From Candidatus Gastranaerophilales bacterium (lineage in GTDB: Bacteria > Cyanobacteriota > Vampirovibrionia > Gastranaerophilales > Gastranaerophilaceae): DNA of 16,590 nt. A program made the position numbers and the translations under genes. Below the pieces are notes generated by a model. That model worked only from the letters and a program-made list of their open reading frames with translations, did no database searches and was not told where the DNA came from. This document shows positions 14,568-16,590 of the stretch, in pieces; position 1 is the stretch's first letter, and each line of letters opens with the position of its first letter. Location: NCBI GenBank assembly GCA_947589525.1, contig CANQAW010000014.1, positions 1 to 16,590 on the forward strand, written 5' to 3'.

Positions 14568-16055
14568 ATGGAAACAAACAACAGCTCAATTTCAAGTGTA
14601 AGAGAAGGAAGAATACAAAAACTAACGGATTTAATCGATATGGGGATAAATCCTTATCCTTATACATTTGATAAAACCGCCAATGCTCAAACTTTGCAGA
14701 AAAAATATGAAAATCTTGAAGCGGGAATTGAAACACAAGATGTGTATTCGGTAGCCGGAAGAGTTATGGCAATCAGAAACTCGGGCATGTTTATTGATTT
14801 AATGGATTCAACGGGAAAAATTCAAATATTTTCACATAAGCAAAACCTTCCTGAAGATAAAATGAAAATATTAAAACTGATTGATGTAGGCGACATAGTA
14901 GGATTTAAAGGCACAATAAGAAGAACGCCCCGAGGCGAATTATCCGTTAAAACAACGGACTTTAAACTGTTGTCTAAATCCCTTCTGCCATTGCCTGAAA
15001 AATTCCATGGCTTGTCCGATGTAGAAATCCGTTATCGTCAACGATATCTAGATATGATTGTTAATAACGATGTTCGGGAAACATTCAAAAAAAGAAGTTT
15101 GATAATTCAAAAAATAAGAGAATTTTTAACTCATGACGGTTTTTTGGAAGTAGAAACCCCGACATTGCAAACAACGGCATCAGGTGCTAACGCAAGACCG
15201 TTTTTTACTCACCACAACGCTCTTGAAATGGATTTAACATTAAGAATAGCACTTGAACTATACTTAAAAAGACTGATAGTCGGAGGTGTTTCGGAAAGAG
15301 TATTTGAAATCGGAAAATGCTTCAGAAACGAAGGAATAGACACCCGTCATAACCCTGAGTTTACAATGATTGAACTATATCAAGCTTATGCCGATTACAA
15401 TGATATGATGACATTAACCGAAAATATGGTTGCATACGTTGCGCAAGAAGTCTTAGGCACAACTAAAATCCAATACGGCGAACACGAAATAGACCTTACC
15501 CCTCCTTGGGACAGAAAAACAATGCTTGGTTCAATCAAAGACGAAACAGGAATTGACTTTTTGGAAGTTTATACGGCACAAGAAGCAATTGAACTTGCAA
15601 GAAGCGCAGGTATACATGTTGATGATAATTTAAACTGGGGTCAAGTTGTTGAAGCGGTATTTGAAGAAAAAATTGAGCCGAAATTAATTCAACCTTGCCA
15701 CATAATAGACTATCCGCGTGAAATTTCGCCTCTTGCAAAAGTTCACAGAAATAACGAACGGCTGACAGAGCGTTTTGAAACCAGAGTCAACGGCTGGGAA
15801 ATAGCAAATGCATTTTCTGAATTATCCGACCCGATTGACCAAAGACAAAGGTTTGAGGCTCAAGCTATTGCCAAAACTATGGGTGACGAAGAAGCAATGG
15901 AAATTGACGAAGACTTCATTACGGCACTTGAATACGGAATGCCTCCAACAGGCGGTATGGGAATGGGTATAGACAGGCTTGTTATGCTATTAACAAATTC
16001 ACCTTCAATTCGAGATGTTATTGCATTTCCGACTATGCGTCAAATTAACAAATAG
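14568..16055 (+). CDS. lysS: Lysyl-tRNA synthetase, class II
   Basis: This 495-residue protein matches the usual length of bacterial class II LysRS, which charges tRNA-Lys in the cytoplasm. The N-terminal OB-fold anticodon-binding domain (about 57-140) contains V-A-G-R-V-M-A-I-R-N-S-G-M-F-I-D-L. The catalytic core has motif 1 (G-F-L-E-V-E-T-P-T-L, 191-200), motif 2 (F-R-N-E-G-I-D-T-R-H-N-P-E-F-T, 252-266) and motif 3 (G-M-G-M-G-I-D-R-L, 463-471). The lysine-specific T-A-S-G-A-N-A-R-P-F segment (203-212) is also present. A strong AAGGAG at 14,557-14,562 fixes the ATG. It probably shares a transcript with the phosphohexomutase upstream and the glycosyltransferase downstream. Confidence 0.98.
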   Translation: METNNSSISSVREGRIQKLTDLIDMGINPYPYTFDKTANAQTLQKKYENLEAGIETQDVYSVAGRVMAIRNSGMFIDLMDSTGKIQIFSHKQNLPEDKMKILKLIDVGDIVGFKGTIRRTPRGELSVKTTDFKLLSKSLLPLPEKFHGLSDVEIRYRQRYLDMIVNNDVRETFKKRSLIIQKIREFLTHDGFLEVETPTLQTTASGANARPFFTHHNALEMDLTLRIALELYLKRLIVGGVSERVFEIGKCFRNEGIDTRHNPEFTMIELYQAYADYNDMMTLTENMVAYVAQEVLGTTKIQYGEHEIDLTPPWDRKTMLGSIKDETGIDFLEVYTAQEAIELARSAGIHVDDNLNWGQVVEAVFEEKIEPKLIQPCHIIDYPREISPLAKVHRNNERLTERFETRVNGWEIANAFSELSDPIDQRQRFEAQAIAKTMGDEEAMEIDEDFITALEYGMPPTGGMGMGIDRLVMLLTNSPSIRDVIAFPTMRQINK

Positions 16056-16064
16056 GAGTTGACA

Positions 16065-16590
16065 ATGGATAAAAATCAAAGAAACGTAATTTGTATAAAA
16101 TGGGGTACAAAGTTCGGTGCAAAGTACGTAAACAGTCTTTTTAACATGGTTGAAAAAAACTTAACCCTGCCTCATAGATTTGTTTGCTTTACGGATAATT
16201 CCGAAGGTTTTGATGAAAAAATCGAAGTTCGACCTCTGCCTGAACTGAATGACGAAGGTATTCCCGATAAAGCGTGGAAAAAACTGGGGCTTTTTACTTC
16301 AAATTTAGCCGATTTAGAGGGTGAAGCGCTTTTTTTGGATTTAGATATTGTAATTAGAGACAATATTAACTGTTTCTTTGAGCAAGAGGGCGAATTTTAC
16401 ATTATAAAAGACTGGGACTTTCCAAACGATATAATCGGGAATTCTTCGGTATTTAAGTTTAAAGTCAAACAACACCAAGATATTATAGAAAACTTCTACA
16501 AAGAAGGCAAAGACATAAGAAAACGCTATAAAAACGAACAAGCCTTTTTATCTCACCAAATGCACAACAAAGGTATTTTAAAATATTGGG
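16065..16590 (+). CDS. Glycosyltransferase, N-terminal part (runs off window edge)
   Basis: From the ATG at 16,065 the frame is open to the window end (175 codons). AGGAG at 16,054-16,058, overlapping the lysS stop codon, supports the start and suggests co-transcription with lysS. The protein opens N-V-I-C-I-K-W-G-T-K-F-G-A-K-Y-V-N-S-L, then P-H-R-F-V-C-F-T-D-N. A D-x-D motif in F-L-D-L-D-I-V-I (about 90-97) is typical of metal-dependent GT-A glycosyltransferases that use nucleotide sugars. Similar bacterial proteins are linked to capsule or lipopolysaccharide decoration, but donor and acceptor are unknown. The C-terminal part is missing. Confidence 0.85.
   Translation, partial: MDKNQRNVICIKWGTKFGAKYVNSLFNMVEKNLTLPHRFVCFTDNSEGFDEKIEVRPLPELNDEGIPDKAWKKLGLFTSNLADLEGEALFLDLDIVIRDNINCFFEQEGEFYIIKDWDFPNDIIGNSSVFKFKVKQHQDIIENFYKEGKDIRKRYKNEQAFLSHQMHNKGILKYW

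Noticed and set aside
1..16590. CRISPR arrays, insertion sequences, prophage genes
   Set aside because: No regularly spaced repeats, transposase, integrase or phage-like proteins were seen on either strand.

Overview
The window is AT-rich DNA from a Gram-negative-type bacterium. It encodes a Skp/OmpH-like periplasmic protein, an RND-type periplasmic adaptor and several exported proteins. Two large, poorly characterised membrane proteins carry an F-[KN]-G-G motif and are unlike anything in the common model bacteria. My best guess is an uncultured gut member of Candidatus Melainabacteria/Gastranaerophilales (Vampirovibrionia). That placement is an inference from protein style and composition, not a search result. 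No insertion sequence, prophage or CRISPR array is visible.

Layout. (1) 1-1,030: the start of a PglD/NeuD-like sugar acyltransferase gene (minus strand, cut by the window edge) lies opposite a small XRE-type regulator. Two near-palindromic 19-bp elements in inverted orientation lie between or over their starts. Next come a candidate structured small RNA on the plus strand, a bidirectional terminator, and a tRNA-Ser(UGA) gene on the minus strand with its own good promoter. (2) 1,035-4,301: a Skp-like gene on the minus strand is divergent from a tandem-domain PlsC acyltransferase. A lineage-specific membrane protein with a TTG start follows. (3) 4,298-10,116: five minus-strand genes, tightly packed for the most part. 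In transcription order they are a soluble receiver-PAS-histidine kinase, a NarL-type response regulator, an exported protein of unknown function, an RND-type membrane-fusion adaptor, and a 515-residue protein. (4) 10,239-12,287: a second lineage-specific membrane protein. (5) 12,351-16,590: an unusually long phosphohexomutase, lysyl-tRNA synthetase (lysS) and the start of a glycosyltransferase, in one direction with short gaps.

The most notable reading is the 515-residue protein at 4,298-5,845. It has one N-terminal membrane helix, and the rest reads like both periplasmic halves of an AcrB-type RND pump joined directly, without the other eleven membrane helices or the proton-relay residues. 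It overlaps the adaptor gene by 4 nt (ATGA), so the two are probably translationally coupled. The kinase and regulator at the head of the cluster suggest a signal-controlled envelope system built from RND parts, with the energy-coupling module missing or supplied elsewhere. No outer-membrane TolC-like gene is in the window.

Other points of interest are the paired operators between the acyltransferase and XRE genes, the candidate ncRNA beginning with a 12-nt exact match to the complement of the tRNA-Ser 3' end, and the phosphohexomutase with an altered active-site loop.
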